Assembly (NCBI RefSeq): GCF_017163705.1
Contig: NZ_JAFIWB010000011.1
Location: 1 to 64,000 of the forward strand
DNA length: 64,000 nt
From: Xanthomonas bonasiae
Lineage (GTDB): Bacteria; Pseudomonadota; Gammaproteobacteria; Xanthomonadales; Xanthomonadaceae
Reading direction: 5' to 3'
Both the position numbers and the translations under genes were made by a program. Below the pieces are notes generated by a model. The model was not told where the DNA came from, did not search any database, and was given only the letters and a program-made list of their open reading frames with translations. Each line of letters opens with the position of its first letter. The stretch's first letter is position 1. Positions 28,628 to 41,800 of the stretch are shown in pieces.

Positions 28628-30370
28628 TCAGGCCAGGCGCAGCGATTCCGGATACGGCGGCGCGTCCGGATAGTCGTCCTCGCGCAGCCGCGCCTGCAGC
28701 TCGCGCCACCATTGCGGGTCGAACAGTTCGCCGTGCGCGCGCTTGACCGCCTCCAGCGACGCGGCAGGCAACCCCATGAACAGCGCGAAGCGCTCCGGGA
28801 ACACGTCGCGCGCGGCGACGTGGAACCAGGGTTCGGCGGACATGGCTTCCTCGTCGTTGCGCGGCTGCGGCCAGTCGCGGAAGGTGCAATCGGTGACCAG
28901 GCACAGTTCGTCGTAGTCGTAGAACACGGCGCGCCCTTGCCGCGACACGCCGAAGTTCTTCAGCAGCATGTCGCCGGGGAAGATGTTGTTGCGCGCCATG
29001 TCCTTGATCGCCTGCGCATAGTCCAGCGCCGCCTCGCGCGCCGCCTCGGCGGTCTGCTCGCGCAGGTACAGGTTCAGCGGGCGCAGCCGCCGCTGCACGT
29101 AGCACAGCTCGAAGATCAGATCGTCGCCATCCTCGCGCAGGCTGCGCGCGCAACCTTGCAGCAGTTCGGCGAGCAGCGCCGGCGCGAAGCGCGCGCGCGG
29201 GAAGCGCAGCGAACGGTAGGGCTGCGCGTCGAGCAGGCGGCCGACCCGGTCCAGGTTGAACACCAGCGCGTACTTGTCCTCGACCTGCTCGCGGCTCATC
29301 GTCTTCGGGTAGGCGAAGCGGTCGCGGATCAGCTTGAACACCAGCGGGTAGCTGGGCAGGGTGAACACCGCCATGACCATGCCCGGCGTGCCGTCGGCGT
29401 GCACCAGTTGCTCGTTGGGCTGGGCCTGGAAGTGGCGGAAGAAGGTGCGGAAGCGCTCGGTCTTGCCCTGCTTGGCGCGGCCGAGCATGGTGTACAGCTC
29501 GTCGATCGGCTTGTGCGGCAGCAGGCTGCGCAGGAACACCACCGCGTCGCCGACGGTGGCCAGGTCGGCCTGGAAATAGCTGCGCGAGATGCCGAACAGC
29601 TGCGCCACGTCGTTGCGCCTGGTCAGCACCGCCTCGGCGCGCAGGCCGTCGGCGTCGTTGACCAGCGCGATCACGCACGGCGAGAAGCGGTGTTCGCCGA
29701 ACACGCGGCCGACCAGGTAGGCGCGGCGCTCGCGGTAGAACACCGTCTCCAGCAGTTCGATGCCGCGCACCGGTTGCTCGCCCCAGTGCGCCAGGTCGTC
29801 CTGCAGGCGCACCGCGATGGCCGCGGCGCAGCGCGTGCGGTGCGCGTACGGCACGTCGAACGGGTAGTCGCCGAGCACGCGCACGAACGCATCCACCGGC
29901 CGCGTCTCGGAGACCACGTAGTTGTGCCGCGCCACCGGATGGGTGATCGCGTCGGTGGGTTCGATGTCCAACGCCACGAACTCGATCCGCGCATCCACGC
30001 CCTGGGTACGGAAGAAGCGCCGGGTCAGGGTGTTGTAGAAAGTCTTGTACAGCTCCTGGTCGATCAGCCCGTGCAGTTGCGCGGCGAAGCTGTCGCGCAC
30101 CTGCGCCCACAGCGTGCGGTCGTGGGTCTGGCCGAGCAACAGCGTGCGCAGGCGCAGCATGCACTCGTCGATGCACTGGTCGTACAGCGCGATGCGCTCG
30201 ACCGCGTCGTTGCGCGCGGCGTTCCAGTCGCGGCTCTCGAAGCGGCGGCGGGCGCGGCGGCTGATCTGCGCGAAGCGCGCGTGGTAGTCCTCGAAGGCGT
30301 CGCGGATGCTGCGCGCCACGGCGTCGGCGCGGGGTTCGGCGGGCATCGGCGGCGCGGGCGTGTCGGTCAT
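28628..30370 (-). CDS. aceK: Isocitrate dehydrogenase kinase/phosphatase (AceK)
   Basis: Bifunctional enzyme that phosphorylates and dephosphorylates isocitrate dehydrogenase to control flux into the glyoxylate bypass. It has 580 aa, matching E. coli AceK (578). The protein-kinase-like core includes the nucleotide loop [20 protein letters not shown] with its Lys in the next segment (KLIRDRF), and a C-terminal catalytic DYDELC segment. The ATG at 30370 gives the expected N-terminus. Its neighbour icd encodes the monomeric IDH type and is separated by an intrinsic terminator. Confidence 0.95.
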   Translation of the reverse strand: MTDTPAPPMPAEPRADAVARSIRDAFEDYHARFAQISRRARRRFESRDWNAARNDAVERIALYDQCIDECMLRLRTLLLGQTHDRTLWAQVRDSFAAQLHGLIDQELYKTFYNTLTRRFFRTQGVDARIEFVALDIEPTDAITHPVARHNYVVSETRPVDAFVRVLGDYPFDVPYAHRTRCAAAIAVRLQDDLAHWGEQPVRGIELLETVFYRERRAYLVGRVFGEHRFSPCVIALVNDADGLRAEAVLTRRNDVAQLFGISRSYFQADLATVGDAVVFLRSLLPHKPIDELYTMLGRAKQGKTERFRTFFRHFQAQPNEQLVHADGTPGMVMAVFTLPSYPLVFKLIRDRFAYPKTMSREQVEDKYALVFNLDRVGRLLDAQPYRSLRFPRARFAPALLAELLQGCARSLREDGDDLIFELCYVQRRLRPLNLYLREQTAEAAREAALDYAQAIKDMARNNIFPGDMLLKNFGVSRQGRAVFYDYDELCLVTDCTFRDWPQPRNDEEAMSAEPWFHVAARDVFPERFALFMGLPAASLEAVKRAHGELFDPQWWRELQARLREDDYPDAPPYPESLRLA

Positions 30371-30507
30371 GGCCGCAGTCTACCCGCGTGCGCGGCGGCG
30401 CACGCGCGTGCGACAGACGAGAACCATCGCGCGCGCTGTTGCGCCGCACGATGGCCGCGCTGTCGCCATTGCGCTGAGGCGACGGCGCAGTCGGGCGGCA
30501 CGCGCAC

Positions 30508-30543
30508 AAAAAAACCCGGCCGACACATGCGCGCCGGCCAGGT
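30508..30543 (-). terminator. Intrinsic terminator of icd
   Basis: On the minus strand CCTGGCCG pairs with CGGCCGGG (one G-U) around a 12-nt loop, followed by seven Ts. It lies about 28 bp beyond the icd stop and before aceK, so aceK is at least partly separately transcribed. Confidence 0.88.
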
Positions 30544-30570
30544 TCGGTTGACGGTCTCGCTAGCTGACTA

Positions 30571-33301
<2,731 letters not shown>

Positions 33302-33331
33302 AAAAAAGGGCGCAGTCTCGGGACTGCGCCC
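33302..33331 (-). terminator. Intrinsic terminator of the lipoprotein gene
   Basis: GGGCGCAGTC pairs perfectly with GACTGCGCCC around a 4-nt loop, followed by T6 on the minus strand. It lies about 78 bp downstream of the lipoprotein stop. Confidence 0.92.
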
Positions 33332-33408
33332 AGCGTGCCGCGCCGGCCGGGAGAGAGTCGGCTGGCGCGATCCGTGACTGCGGTGTCCCTAGCGGGACGC
33401 GATGCGCA

Positions 33409-33918
33409 TCACTTGACTTCGAATTCCTGCGCCGTCCCGGCCGGCTGGCCGTTCACGGTGACCTCGGCCTTGTACTTGCCGGCCGGCCAACCCTTGGCGT
33501 TGGTGAACGAGACATTGGTGGTTTCCGCACCGGCCGTGGTCAGCGTCGCGCTCTGCTCGCCGGCGGTCTGGCCGTCCTGGAACAGCAGCTTGGCGCCGAT
33601 CGCGGTGTTGGTGGAGGAACCCTCGGTCTTCACCGAGACGATGATGGTGTCCTTGCTGCTCAGCGTGGTCAGCGGCGCCACCGTCTTGTCGGCGCCGGCG
33701 GTGTTGCCCACGGTCACCGAGGCGACAGTGACCGCGCCGGCGTTGGCCGCGGCGGGCGCCGTCTCTGCCGGACCCGGCATCGCCTCGGTCGGGGCCGACG
33801 AGGTCGGATCCGGCGTGGCGGTCTGGCTCTGCTCCTGCTTCTTGCAACCGGCCAGGGCCAGCGTGCCGACCAGCGCCAGCAGCAGCGGAGAGGTGAATGT
33901 CTTCGAATGGATCTTCAT
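33409..33918 (-). CDS. Putative lipoprotein of unknown function
   Basis: A 169-aa lipoprotein: signal peptide with lipobox LALAGC (Cys at residue 25), then a Ser/Thr/Pro/Ala-rich linker (about 28-62). A beta-rich domain at about 63-169 has regular strands and a final KAEVTVNGQPAGTAQEFEVK, suggesting an immunoglobulin-like or copper-resistance-like sandwich. No catalytic residues are visible and I do not recognise the family. It follows the LysM gene in the same orientation with a 51-bp gap. Confidence 0.8.
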   Translation of the reverse strand: MKIHSKTFTSPLLLALVGTLALAGCKKQEQSQTATPDPTSSAPTEAMPGPAETAPAAANAGAVTVASVTVGNTAGADKTVAPLTTLSSKDTIIVSVKTEGSSTNTAIGAKLLFQDGQTAGEQSATLTTAGAETTNVSFTNAKGWPAGKYKAEVTVNGQPAGTAQEFEVK

Positions 33919-33969
33919 GAGGTGGTGCTCCTTGGATGGAATGACGGATCGCGCGCGTGGTTCGGCGCG

Positions 33970-34263
33970 TCAGGCGCGGGCAGGCAGCTTCAAGGTCTGC
34001 CCGGGATAGATCTTGTCCGGATCGTCGAGCACGTCGCGGTTGGCTTCGAAGATGCGGGTCCAGGCGTTGCCGTCGCCGTAGTGCAGCTTGGCGATCTGGG
34101 ACAACGAATCGCCCGACTTGACCACGTAGACCTGCTGCACCTGTTCGGCGGTGGTGTCCACCTGCGCCTGCACTGCGGAGAAATCCGCCTTCGGCGTGAC
34201 GTCGGCGGTGGTGTCCACCTTGGCGGTGACTGCCGAAAAATCGGCGCGCTTGTCGCTGTTCAT
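33970..34263 (-). CDS. Small LysM-domain protein
   Basis: A 97-aa protein with no signal peptide. An N-terminal half holds two imperfect repeats of FSAV-A-VDTTA (residues about 9-20 and 27-38). One LysM domain fills residues about 45-96 (VYVVKSGDSLSQIAKLHYGD ... YPGQTLKLP). The architecture resembles the LysM half of YgaU/Kbp, a cytoplasmic K+-binding protein, but the BON domain is missing. The absence of an export signal argues against cell-wall anchoring. It is transcribed with the downstream lipoprotein gene. Confidence 0.85.
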   Translation of the reverse strand: MNSDKRADFSAVTAKVDTTADVTPKADFSAVQAQVDTTAEQVQQVYVVKSGDSLSQIAKLHYGDGNAWTRIFEANRDVLDDPDKIYPGQTLKLPARA

Positions 34264-34369
34264 CGCATGTGGCTCCGTGCGTGGATTGGGATGCCGCCAC
34301 GGTTGCACAGGATTTGTTAAAAGCGGATCGCGCAGCCGTGAACGGCGTTGGCCCGATTCAGCCCCCGCG

Positions 34370-35188
34370 CTACTGGCGCGGGTCGCGGTGGAAGGCGATC
34401 GGCTCGGCCACGTCGGGCGTGGCGCGCCAGGGATTGATGTCCAGGCCGCCGCGGCGCGTGTAGCGCGCCTCGACCTGCAGCGACTGCGGGCGGCAACGCG
34501 TCAGCAGGTCGTGGAAGATCTGCTCGACGCACTGTTCGTGGAAGCCGGCATGCTCGCGGAAGCTGATCAGGTAGCGCAACAGGCCTTCGCGATCGATGCG
34601 GCCGCCGCGATAGCGCACGCACAGCGTGGCCCAGTCCGGCTGGCCGGTGACCGGGCAGTTGGACTTGAGCAGTTCGCTGCTCAGCGTCTCCTCGACGATG
34701 TCGTCGGCCGCGGCGAGCAGGAACTGCGGACGTGGCGGGCCATAGCAGTCGATGGCGATGTCCAGCACATCCAGCGACTCGCCGTCGCCCAGCGGATCCA
34801 CCGGCGGCAGGCCGAACTCCATGGTCACGTCGGCGCCGGCGCGCGCCGACAGGTCGGTGACGATGCAGGCGCGCACCGCTTCGGCGCTGTTGAAGCGCAT
34901 CGCGTTGAGCGAGTTGAGGTAGAGCTTGAGCGACTTGGATTCGATCAGCTGCGGCGAGGTGCACGGCACCTGCAAGGTGGCGGTGGCCACGCAGGGCTTG
35001 CCCTGCGCGTCCAGCCAGCCCAGTTCGTAGGCATGCCAGCGGTCGAGGCCGAAGAACGGCAGCGGCGCGGCGTCCAGGCCGATCTCGGCGCGGCCGCCGG
35101 CGCGGGGGATCGGGAACAGCAGCGCGGGGTCGTACTGCGAGGGATACGCGACCTCGCGGCCGAGACTGGAATCCTGGGGGGTGTTCAT
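34370..35188 (-). CDS. queF: NADPH-dependent 7-cyano-7-deazaguanine reductase (QueF)
   Basis: Reduces preQ0 to preQ1 in queuosine biosynthesis. It has 272 aa, the long bimodular form (E. coli 282). The catalytic Cys is C178 in [13 protein letters not shown] with the Asp of PDW seven residues on, and the NADPH-binding segment [11 protein letters not shown] is present at residues 83-93. The ATG at 35188 matches the family start; the upstream frame runs through a heptad repeat and is not coding. Confidence 0.96.
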   Translation of the reverse strand: MNTPQDSSLGREVAYPSQYDPALLFPIPRAGGRAEIGLDAAPLPFFGLDRWHAYELGWLDAQGKPCVATATLQVPCTSPQLIESKSLKLYLNSLNAMRFNSAEAVRACIVTDLSARAGADVTMEFGLPPVDPLGDGESLDVLDIAIDCYGPPRPQFLLAAADDIVEETLSSELLKSNCPVTGQPDWATLCVRYRGGRIDREGLLRYLISFREHAGFHEQCVEQIFHDLLTRCRPQSLQVEARYTRRGGLDINPWRATPDVAEPIAFHRDPRQ

Positions 35189-35237
35189 GCGCGCCAGTCT
35201 AGCGGGCGCGGACTGGCTGGAAGGTGTATGGGGGGCC

Positions 35238-35392
35238 GGGATTGGGGAGTCGGGATTCGGGATTGGCAAAAGCGCGCCGCGCGAGCTGCGGCTTGGCCAA
35301 TTCATCCGGATCCGGAAGTGCCGGGGAGTGCGGCGCTATCTCCGCCCCGGGCAACCGCTTTGACGAATCCCCAATCCCCAATCCCCAATCAC
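35238..35392. repeat. Inverted pair of heptad arrays
   Basis: Left array at 35238-35265: GGGATTG, GGGAGTC, GGGATTC, GGGATTG. Right array at 35365-35392: GAATCCC, CAATCCC, CAATCCC, CAATCAC, which is the left array inverted. The 99 bp between them begin GCAAAAGCGCGCC, like the flanks of the arrays at 2771 and 42208. It lies between leftward queF and the leftward M20 gene. Confidence 0.85.
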
Positions 35393-36699
35393 CGCTTCAT
35401 CCCCAGATAGTCCAGCGAGACCTGCAGCAGCGCGCGCAGGCCCACGTCCAGCGCCGATTCGTCGAGCAGGAACTGCGGCGAGTGGTTGCTCGGCGCGGTC
35501 GCCGGGTCGATGCCGGGGCCGGTGGCGCCGACGAAGAAGAACATCGACGGCACCTGCTGGGCGTAGAACGAGAAGTCCTCCGCGCCCATCTGCAACGGCG
35601 GCTCGTAGACGTTGTCGGCGCCGACCACCGCCTGCAGGCTGGGCAGCATCTTCGCGGTCAGCGCCGGGTCGTTGACCGTGGCCGGGTTGCCGTCCTGGTC
35701 GGGCACGTGCGCCTCGGCCTTGGCGCCGTGCGCGGCGGCGGTGTGCTCGGCGACGGTCTTCAGGTCGGCGAAGATCTGCTGGCGCATGCCTTCGTCGAAG
35801 GTGCGGATGGTGCCGACCATCTCCACGTCGTCGGGAATGATGTTGTAGCGGATGCCGCCCTTGATCGCGCCGAAGCTGAGCACCGCCGGCTGCCTGGAAA
35901 TGTTGGCGCGGCGGCTGACCACGGTCTGCGCCGCACCGATCAGGTCGGCGCTGGCCACGATCGGGTCGATCCCGTTCCACGGCGCCGAGCCGTGGGTCTG
36001 GCGGCCGATCACCTTGATGCTGAAGCGGTCCGAGGCGGCCATCAGCGGGCCGCCGCGCACCGCGATCTTGCCCGCCTGCACGCTGGAGAATACGTGCAGG
36101 CCGAACATCGCGTCGGGCTTGAAGTCGCGGAACAGGCCTTCCTTCAGCATCAGCGAGGCGCCGCCCTCCTCGTTGCCCGGCGCGCCCTCCTCGGAAGGCT
36201 GGAACACCAGCATCACCTCGCCCGGCAGCTGCGCGCGCATCGCCACCAGCGCTTCGGCCACGCCCAGCAGGATGCTGGTGTGGGCGTCGTGGCCGCAGGC
36301 GTGCATGACCCCGACGGTTTCGCCGCGGTACTCGCCGGTGGCCTTGGACGCGAACGCCAGGCCGGTCTGCTCGGTCACCGGCAGCGCGTCCATGTCCGCG
36401 CGCAGGGCGATCTTCGGCCCCGGCAGCGCGCCCTTGATGATCGCCACCACGCCGTGGTGGGCGATCCCGGTCTGCGGCTTCAGGCCCAGCGCGCGCAGCC
36501 GCTCGGCGACCTTGGCCGCGGTGCGCTCCTCGCGGTTGGACAGCTCCGGGTGCTGGTGGAAATCGCGCCGCCAGTCGACCACCTTGGCCTGCAGCTTGGC
36601 CGCGGCGGCCGCCACTTCCGGGCGTTCGGCGGACTGGGCGCAGGCCAGCGCGGGGACGGCGAGCAGCAGGGCGGACAGCAGGCGGGACAGGCGCGGCAT
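35389..36699 (-). CDS. Exported M20-family amidohydrolase
   Basis: Zinc-dependent hydrolase of the M20D (hippurate/IAA-amino-acid hydrolase-like) group, probably cleaving N-acyl amino acids or related amides. It has 436 aa with a signal peptide (residues 1-22, ALACAQS), so it is predicted periplasmic. Metal-site motifs: HACGHDAH (C135, H137, H140) and the GAPGNEEGGAS Glu pair. The start at 36699 has GGAG 7 nt upstream; the open frame extends 9 codons further. Its substrate is unknown. Confidence 0.9.
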   Translation of the reverse strand: MPRLSRLLSALLLAVPALACAQSAERPEVAAAAAKLQAKVVDWRRDFHQHPELSNREERTAAKVAERLRALGLKPQTGIAHHGVVAIIKGALPGPKIALRADMDALPVTEQTGLAFASKATGEYRGETVGVMHACGHDAHTSILLGVAEALVAMRAQLPGEVMLVFQPSEEGAPGNEEGGASLMLKEGLFRDFKPDAMFGLHVFSSVQAGKIAVRGGPLMAASDRFSIKVIGRQTHGSAPWNGIDPIVASADLIGAAQTVVSRRANISRQPAVLSFGAIKGGIRYNIIPDDVEMVGTIRTFDEGMRQQIFADLKTVAEHTAAAHGAKAEAHVPDQDGNPATVNDPALTAKMLPSLQAVVGADNVYEPPLQMGAEDFSFYAQQVPSMFFFVGATGPGIDPATAPSNHSPQFLLDESALDVGLRALLQVSLDYLGMKR

Positions 36700-36752
36700 G
36701 GGCAATCTCCAATCGGTTCTTTGCATGGCGTTCAGTCAATGTATTGCATTCG

Positions 36753-36780
36753 CGGCGCGCCGGCACCGGCCGGCGCGCCG
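36753..36780. promoter_or_regulatory. Strong palindrome in divergent promoter region
   Basis: A perfect 12-bp stem (CGGCGCGCCGGC with complement) and a 4-nt loop lies between the divergent M20 and RND-adaptor genes. No T-run follows it on either strand within terminator distance, so an operator or mRNA structure is more likely than a terminator. Confidence 0.4.
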
Positions 36781-36986
36781 CCACGGCGAAAAAACCCTTA
36801 GGAATCCGTGTCAACCGATCCACCGCCGGTGCGTTGCCGCTATCAGCGCCCATGGCCGCGGGCGCACCTCCCCCTCCCTTAAGTCATGGTCCAATCGCAA
36901 CGCGCCGGCGATATGCTTCACCGCTTGTCGCACCAGCCATTGCGGGAGGGTCCCCTACCCCGCCTCGCCACAGGAGTTCCCCCCGG

Positions 36987-38231
36987 ATGTCGCGTTTCTG
37001 GAAGATTGCGCTGCTGATCGTCGCAGCGGTGGTCGTGGTGCTGGTGGGCGCGCACTTCCTGCGCAGCGGTCACGGCCATGGCCGCGGCGGCGCGGAGGCG
37101 GGCGGCGATGGCGACGACAGCACGCCGATCCCGGTGACGGTGGTCGCCGCCAGCAGCCAGGCGGTGCCGATCTACGCCACCTCCACCGGCACGGTGACCG
37201 CGCTGGCCACGGTCACGGTCAATCCGCAGGTCGGCGGGCAGCTGATGAGCCTGAACTTCCGTGAAGGCCAGGAAGTGAAGAAGGGCGACGTGCTGGCGCA
37301 GATCGACCCGCGCTCGCTGCAGGCCAGCTACGACGAGGCGGCGGCGAGCAAGCGCCAGAACCAGGCGTTGCTGGCCACCGCCCGCTCCACCTTCCAGCGC
37401 TCCGATTCGCCGGCCTACCGCCAGTACGTGGCCAAGACCGACCTGGACACGCAGCGCAACCAGGTGGCGCAGTACGAGGCCGCGGTGGCCGCCAACGACG
37501 CATCGATGCGCGCGGCGCAGGTGCAACTGCAGTACACCCGCATCCTCGCCCCGATCGACGGCATCACCGGCCTGCGCGGCGTGGACGTTGGCAACATCGT
37601 CAGCACCAGCAGCAGCATCGTCACCATCACCCAGATCCATCCGATCTACGTGGTCTTCAACCTGGCCGAGCGCGAGCTGCAGGGGCTGCGCGAGGCGCAG
37701 GCGGCCGGCCCGCTGACGGTGGCGGCGCTGGACCGCACCGATGCGCACGTGATCGCCGGCGACGGCAAGGTCGACGTGGTCGACAACCAGATCAGCAGCG
37801 ACACCGGCACCTTCAAGGTGCGCGCGGTGTTCCCCAACCCCGGCAACGCGCTGTGGCCGGGCCAGTTCGTCAACGTGCGGCTGACCCTGCGCACGCTGGA
37901 CAGCGGCGTGGTGGTGCCGACCCAGGCGGTGCAGCGCGGCCCCGACGGCGACTACGTGTACGTGGTGCAGGGCGACAACACGGTCAAGATGCAGACGGTC
38001 AAGCAGGGCGCGGAAGTCGGCGACAGCCAGGTGCAGCTGGCGCAGGGCCTGAAGGCCGGCGAGCGGGTGGTGACCGAAGGTCAGTTCCGGCTCAAGCCGG
38101 GCAGCAAGGTCGCCCCGCTGAAGCCGGGCGAGGCGCCGCCGCAGCCGAGCGAGGCCGAGCTGAAGGCGGCCGAGAGCAAGCAGCAGCGCAAGGACGGCGG
38201 CGGCGGCCGTCGCGGCGGCGGACCGCGCTGA
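36987..38231 (+). CDS. mdtA: RND efflux periplasmic adaptor (MdtA-like)
   Basis: Membrane-fusion protein linking an RND pump to the outer membrane. It has 414 aa. A hydrophobic N-terminal anchor (about residues 7-24) is followed by a lipoyl-hairpin domain (VGGQLMSLNFREGQEVKKGD), a coiled-coil hairpin, the beta-barrel (TRILAPIDGITGLRGVDVG) and a membrane-proximal domain. The C-terminus is Gly/Arg-rich. CAGGAG precedes the ATG. It heads an operon with a 147-aa gene and two RND permeases, like mdtABC, where two permeases form a heteromultimer. Confidence 0.93.
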   Translation: MSRFWKIALLIVAAVVVVLVGAHFLRSGHGHGRGGAEAGGDGDDSTPIPVTVVAASSQAVPIYATSTGTVTALATVTVNPQVGGQLMSLNFREGQEVKKGDVLAQIDPRSLQASYDEAAASKRQNQALLATARSTFQRSDSPAYRQYVAKTDLDTQRNQVAQYEAAVAANDASMRAAQVQLQYTRILAPIDGITGLRGVDVGNIVSTSSSIVTITQIHPIYVVFNLAERELQGLREAQAAGPLTVAALDRTDAHVIAGDGKVDVVDNQISSDTGTFKVRAVFPNPGNALWPGQFVNVRLTLRTLDSGVVVPTQAVQRGPDGDYVYVVQGDNTVKMQTVKQGAEVGDSQVQLAQGLKAGERVVTEGQFRLKPGSKVAPLKPGEAPPQPSEAELKAAESKQQRKDGGGGRRGGGPR

Positions 38232-38343
38232 GCAGGCCGGCATCGGCACGCGCGGCATGCGGTTCACACCCGCGGTGGCGGCGCGTCTGGATGACGGGCG
38301 GAGCACTCGCTCCTCGCCCGTCACCCTCAAGAGGAATCCCATC

Positions 38344-38787
38344 ATGACCAATGTCGTCATCGCCTCCCAAGACCCGCTTGCGCAGAGTCTGCAGACGTTT
38401 CTGATCAACCAGCAGGGCTTCGTCGCCGGTCCGCCGCTCGACGCGCTGCAGAACGGCAACCAGCTGTGGATCGTCGCCCACGACAACGAACTGGGCGACG
38501 GCAGCGCGTTCCTGCAGGCGCTGCTGCAGCACACCGACTTTCCGATGGACGTCGCGTTCGAGGTGGTGCTGATCGTGTGCAGCGCCGGCAGCCTGAACTT
38601 CGGCAGCGACCTGCTGACGCCCGCCGAGCGGATCGCCAACGCGTTGAGCCGCACCGTCATCGCCTCGACCACCGACGTCTACGGGCAATGGGGGCCGCAC
38701 GGATACGCGTTCCAGGGCAACTTCGTCACGGTCGCCCCGAACAGCGATCTGACCAACCTGTTCGACCAGATGTCGCTCGACGACTGA
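38344..38787 (+). CDS. Unrecognised 147-aa protein between RND adaptor and permease
   Basis: Family not recognised. No signal peptide or membrane helix; predicted alpha/beta. Residues 41-48 (LWIVAHDN) place a His (H46) at the end of a strand. Residues 74-82 (EVVLIVCSAG) place a Cys (C79) at the end of the next strand. A third strand is LSRTVIASTTDVYGQWG. This spacing recalls clan CD (caspase-like) and CHAT-type His/Cys dyads, but the usual HG is HD here, so catalysis is doubtful. AGAGG precedes the ATG. It lies 112 bp after mdtA and 63 bp before the permease, same strand. Confidence 0.75.
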   Translation: MTNVVIASQDPLAQSLQTFLINQQGFVAGPPLDALQNGNQLWIVAHDNELGDGSAFLQALLQHTDFPMDVAFEVVLIVCSAGSLNFGSDLLTPAERIANALSRTVIASTTDVYGQWGPHGYAFQGNFVTVAPNSDLTNLFDQMSLDD

Positions 38788-38850
38788 CGCAACGGCTTTC
38801 CCCGGCCCCGGCCCGTCCGGGTCCGGGACCTCACCAGCAAGGATATTCCT

Positions 38851-41800
38851 GTGGGCTTTTCGACGATCTTCATCCGCCGCCCGATCGCCACCACCTTGCT
38901 GATGGCAGGCGTGCTGTTGCTCGGCATCCTCGGCTACCGGCAGCTGCCGGTGTCGGCGCTGCCGGAGATCGACTCGCCGAGCCTGGTGGTGACCACCCAG
39001 TACCCCGGCGCCAACGCCAGCACCATGGCCTCGCTGGTGACCACGCCGCTGGAGCGGCAGCTGGGGCAGATCTCCGGGCTGCAGATGATGACCTCCGATT
39101 CGTCGGCGGGCCTGTCCACGATCATCCTGCAGTTCGCGATGGACCGCGACATCGACATCGCCGCGCAGGACGTGCAGGCGGCGATCCGCCAGTCCACCCT
39201 GCCCTCGTCGCTGCCCTACCAGCCGGTCTACAACCGGGTGAACCCGGCCGACGCGGCGATCATCACCCTCAAGCTCAGCTCCGAGACGCTGCCGCTGCGC
39301 GACGTCAACAACTACGCCGACTCGATCCTGGCGCAGCGCCTGTCGCAGGTGCCCGGCGTGGGCCTGGTATCGATCGCCGGCAACGTGCGCCCGGCCGTGC
39401 GCATCCAGGTCAATCCGGCGCAGCTGTCGAACATGGGCCTGACCATGGAGGCGCTGCGCAGCGCGCTGACCGAGACCAACGTCAACGCGCCGAAGGGCTC
39501 GCTCAACGGCAAGACCCAGTCCTACAGCATCGGCACCAACGACCAGTTGTCCAGCGCCGCCGACTACCGCGACACCGTCATCAGCTACAAGAACGGCGCG
39601 CCGGTGCGGCTGTCGGACGTGGCGCAGGTGGTGGACGGGGTGGAGAACGACCAGCTCGCGGCCTGGGCCGACGGCAAGCCGGCGGTGCTGCTGGAGATCC
39701 GCCGCCAGCCCGGCGCCAACATCGTGCAGACGGTGGAACAGATCCGCACGATCCTGCCGCAACTGCAGGCGGTGCTGCCCAGCGGCGTGCACCTGGACGT
39801 GTTCTCCGACCGCACCGAGACCATCCGTGCCTCGGTGCACGAGGTCAAGTTCACCCTGATCCTGACCATCGGCCTGGTGGTCGCGGTGATCTTCGTGTTC
39901 CTGCGCCGTCTGTGGGCCACGATCATCCCGTCGGTGGCGGTGCCGCTGTCGCTGGCCGGCACCTTCGCGGTGATGGCCTTCGCCGGCATGTCGCTGGACA
40001 ACCTGTCGCTGATGGCGCTGGTGGTGGCCACCGGCTTCGTGGTCGACGATGCGATCGTGATGATCGAGAACATCGTGCGCTACATCGAACAGGGCAAGAG
40101 CGGACCGGAGGCGGCGGAGATCGGCGCCAAGCAGATCGGCTTCACCGTGCTGTCGCTGACCGTGTCGCTGGTGGCGGTGTTCCTGCCGCTGCTGCTGATG
40201 CCGGGCGTCACCGGGCGCCTGTTCCACGAGTTCGCCTGGGTGCTGTCGATCGCGGTGACGATCTCGATGCTGGTGTCGCTGACGCTGACCCCGATGATGT
40301 GCGCCTACCTGCTCAAGCCCGATGCGCTGCCCGAAGGCGAGGACGCGCACGAACGGGCGGCCGCGGCCGGCAAGACCACCGTGTGGACGCGCACCGTGGC
40401 GCTGTACGAGCGCTCGCTGGACTGGGTGCTCGGGCACCAGCCGCTGACCCTGGCGATCGCGCTGGCGACGATGGTGCTGACCGTGGTGCTGTACGTGGTG
40501 ATCCCCAAGGGCCTGCTGCCCGAGCAGGACACCGGGCTGATCACCGGCGTGGTCCAGGCCGACCAGAACGTGGCGTTCCCGCAGATGCAGCAGCGCACCC
40601 AGGCGGTGGCCGAGGCGCTGCGCCGGGATCCGGCGGTGACCGGCGTGGCCGCGTTCATCGGCGCCGGCTCGATGAATCCCACCCTCAACCAGGGCCAGCT
40701 GAGCATCGTGCTGAAGACCCGCGGCGACCGCGACAGCCTGGAGGAGGTGCTGCCGCGGCTGCAGAAGGCGGTGGCCGGCCTGCCCGGCGTGGCGCTGTAT
40801 CTGAAGCCGGTGCAGGACGTGACCCTGGACACGCGCGTGGCGGCCACCGAATACCAGTACTCGCTGTCGGACGTGGACAGCGCCGAACTGGCGACGCAGG
40901 CCGCGCGCCTGACCGAGGCGCTGCGCAAGCGCCCGGAACTGGCCGACGTGGACAACAACCTGGCCAACCAGGGCCGCGCACTGGAGCTGACCGTCGACCG
41001 CGACAAGGCCAGCGCGCTGGGCGTGCCGATGCAGACCATCGACGACACCCTGTACGACGCCTTCGGCCAGCGCCAGATCTCCACCATCTTCACCCAGCTC
41101 AACCAGTATCGCGTGGTGCTGGAAGTGGCGCCGCAGTTCCGCAACAGCACCGCGCTGCTGCACCAGCTGGCGGTGTCCAGCAACGGCAGCGGCGCGCTGA
41201 CCGCCAGCAATGCCACCAACTTCGGCCAGACCACCTCCAGCAACTCGTCCACCGCCACCGGCATCGGCAACCAGAACACCGGCATCTCGGTCGGCAGCGG
41301 CGGCACCGTGCCGCTGGCCGCGGTGGCCGAGGCCAGGATCGCGACCACGCCGCTGGTGGTCAGCCACCAGCAGCAGCTGCCGGCGATCACCGTCTCGTTC
41401 AACCTGGCGCCGGGCTACTCGCTGTCGCAGGCGGTGGCGGCGATCGAGGAGACCAACGAGCAACTGCAGCTGCCGCCGCAGCTGCATGCCGAATTCATCG
41501 GCAAGGCCGCCGAATACACCGGCAGCCAGACCGACATCGTGTGGCTGCTGCTGGCCTCGGTGGTGCTGATCTACATCGTGCTCGGCGTGCTCTACGAGAG
41601 CTACATCCATCCGCTGACGATCATCTCCACGCTGCCGCCGGCCGGCGTCGGCGCGCTGCTGGCGCTGATGCTGTGCGGGCTGAGCCTGTCGGTGGACGGC
41701 ATCGTCGGCATCGTGCTGCTGATCGGCATCGTCAAGAAGAACGCGATCATGATGATCGACTTCGCGATCGACGCGCGCCGCGAGGGCGCCAACGCGCACG

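Noticed and set aside
38092..41799. Large minus-strand frame opposite the MdtB-like permease
   Set aside because: His/Gln/Arg-rich antisense shadow without homology.
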